Below are positions 14,063-14,322 of a stretch of DNA of 14,322 nt, in pieces. Position 1 is the stretch's first letter. Every line of letters starts with the position of its first letter. The position numbers and the translations under genes were made by a program. Source of the stretch: Treponema sp. (GTDB taxonomy: Bacteria; Spirochaetota; Spirochaetia; Treponematales; Breznakiellaceae); assembly GCA_031263265.1 (NCBI GenBank), contig JAISGE010000061.1, positions 1 to 14,322 of the forward strand, written 5' to 3'. The notes beneath the pieces are model-generated. The model was not told the origin of the DNA. It did not search any database and was given only the letters and a program-made list of their open reading frames with translations.

Positions 14063-14322
14063 TCAATCGGTTTTATAAACCGAGCCAATTTCAAAACGTA
14101 ATTTTTTATCATTTGCCATACTACGGTCCGGCTTAAATAATAGTGGGTTTCCAGCGTTTATACCACACCCCCCCCCCCCCCCCCTGTTTTCCTTGGGTTC
14201 GGCCGGCTTTTCTTTGGGTGACCGTTTTTTGCCCGGTATGACAGCGGCGATTAGCTGTGTTATCGCCTGCTCTTTCTCTGCCTCGGCAAGGCCGGCTATC
14301 CCTGCTTCGGCCTGCCATTCTG
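14063..14322 (-). CDS. C-terminal end of an unidentified protein containing a G17 tract (partial)
   Basis: The reading frame enters from the right edge and covers 85 residues. It starts EWQAEAGIAGLAEAEKEQ, an Ala/Glu-rich helical stretch, followed by a Lys/Pro-rich segment (about 30-45), five glycines encoded by the G-run, and an unrelated tail ending IGSVYKTD before TGA at 14065-14063. With 17 G the frame passes through the tract to this stop; one G fewer gives a stop within four codons after the tract, and one G more gives an 11-residue tail. The stop is 12 nt from the next gene. I do not recognise the family. It may be an intact contingency gene, a gene remnant, or a phage tail-gene remnant; a sequencing error in the tract is also possible. 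Confidence 0.5.
   Translation of the reverse strand, partial: EWQAEAGIAGLAEAEKEQAITQLIAAVIPGKKRSPKEKPAEPKENRGGGGGCGINAGNPLLFKPDRSMANDKKLRFEIGSVYKTD
14168..14184. repeat. Homopolymer of 17 C (G on the coding strand)
   Basis: Seventeen consecutive C residues lie inside the partial reading frame. Runs of this length slip during replication, and poly-G tracts are known to vary expression of several Treponema pallidum genes. Confidence 0.95.

Noticed and set aside
14133..14318. A 61-residue frame beginning MAGRSRDSRP on the minus strand
   Set aside because: It is Arg/Gly-rich shadow of the Ala/Glu-rich frame and has no ribosome site in view; it becomes the downstream tail only if the G-run changes length.
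1..14322. tRNA, rRNA, CRISPR array or complete insertion sequence
   Set aside because: I found no cloverleaf with conserved TTC loop, no regularly spaced repeats and no transposase motifs on either strand.

Overview
The window looks like chromosome of a Treponema-type spirochaete. Evidence for this is the serine hydroxymethyltransferase with a lengthened N-terminus and a long internal insertion, a divergent galactokinase, a signal-peptide protein combining TPR, beta-propeller and VWA-like parts, and moderate GC with AT-rich intergenic spacers. The genus is inferred from recognised protein character, not from a database search; a gut-type treponeme would fit. I see no rRNA, tRNA, CRISPR array or complete insertion sequence.

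Layout, left to right. Nearly everything is transcribed leftwards (minus strand). Positions 1-824 hold the 5' part of glyA. Positions 1028-5440 form a compact efflux operon read right to left: membrane-fusion protein, RND permease, then a 94-residue PII-like protein, with a 1-nt gap and a 4-nt overlap. Positions 5591-6385 are uppP (undecaprenyl-diphosphatase) and 6487-6903 a bacteriohemerythrin. Positions 6995-9771 are a translationally coupled pair: a TPR protein followed by a secreted TPR/propeller/VWA-like protein. Positions 9939-11897 are a galactokinase-like GHMP kinase followed by surE. A 324-nt AT-rich divergent control region separates these from the only rightward gene, a DUF1015 protein (12222-13556), which has a structured leader. 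A terminator hairpin lies between it and a leftward VOC-family gene (13610-14050). The right edge holds the end of another leftward reading frame, interrupted by a run of 17 G.

How the genes may work together. The efflux operon should export small molecules across the inner membrane, but no outer-membrane channel gene is present, so it would have to borrow one. The PII-like protein is probably a small cytoplasmic partner of the pump. UppP recycles the lipid carrier for cell-envelope polymers, and hemerythrin probably binds oxygen in an oxygen-sensitive cell. The TPR pair looks like envelope or periplasmic scaffolding of unknown role.

The parts most worth a second look are the G17 tract inside a reading frame at the right edge, the DUF1015 leader with mutually exclusive hairpins, the PII-like protein coupled to the RND pump, and a well-formed rightward terminator at 6468-6486 with no annotated rightward gene in front of it.
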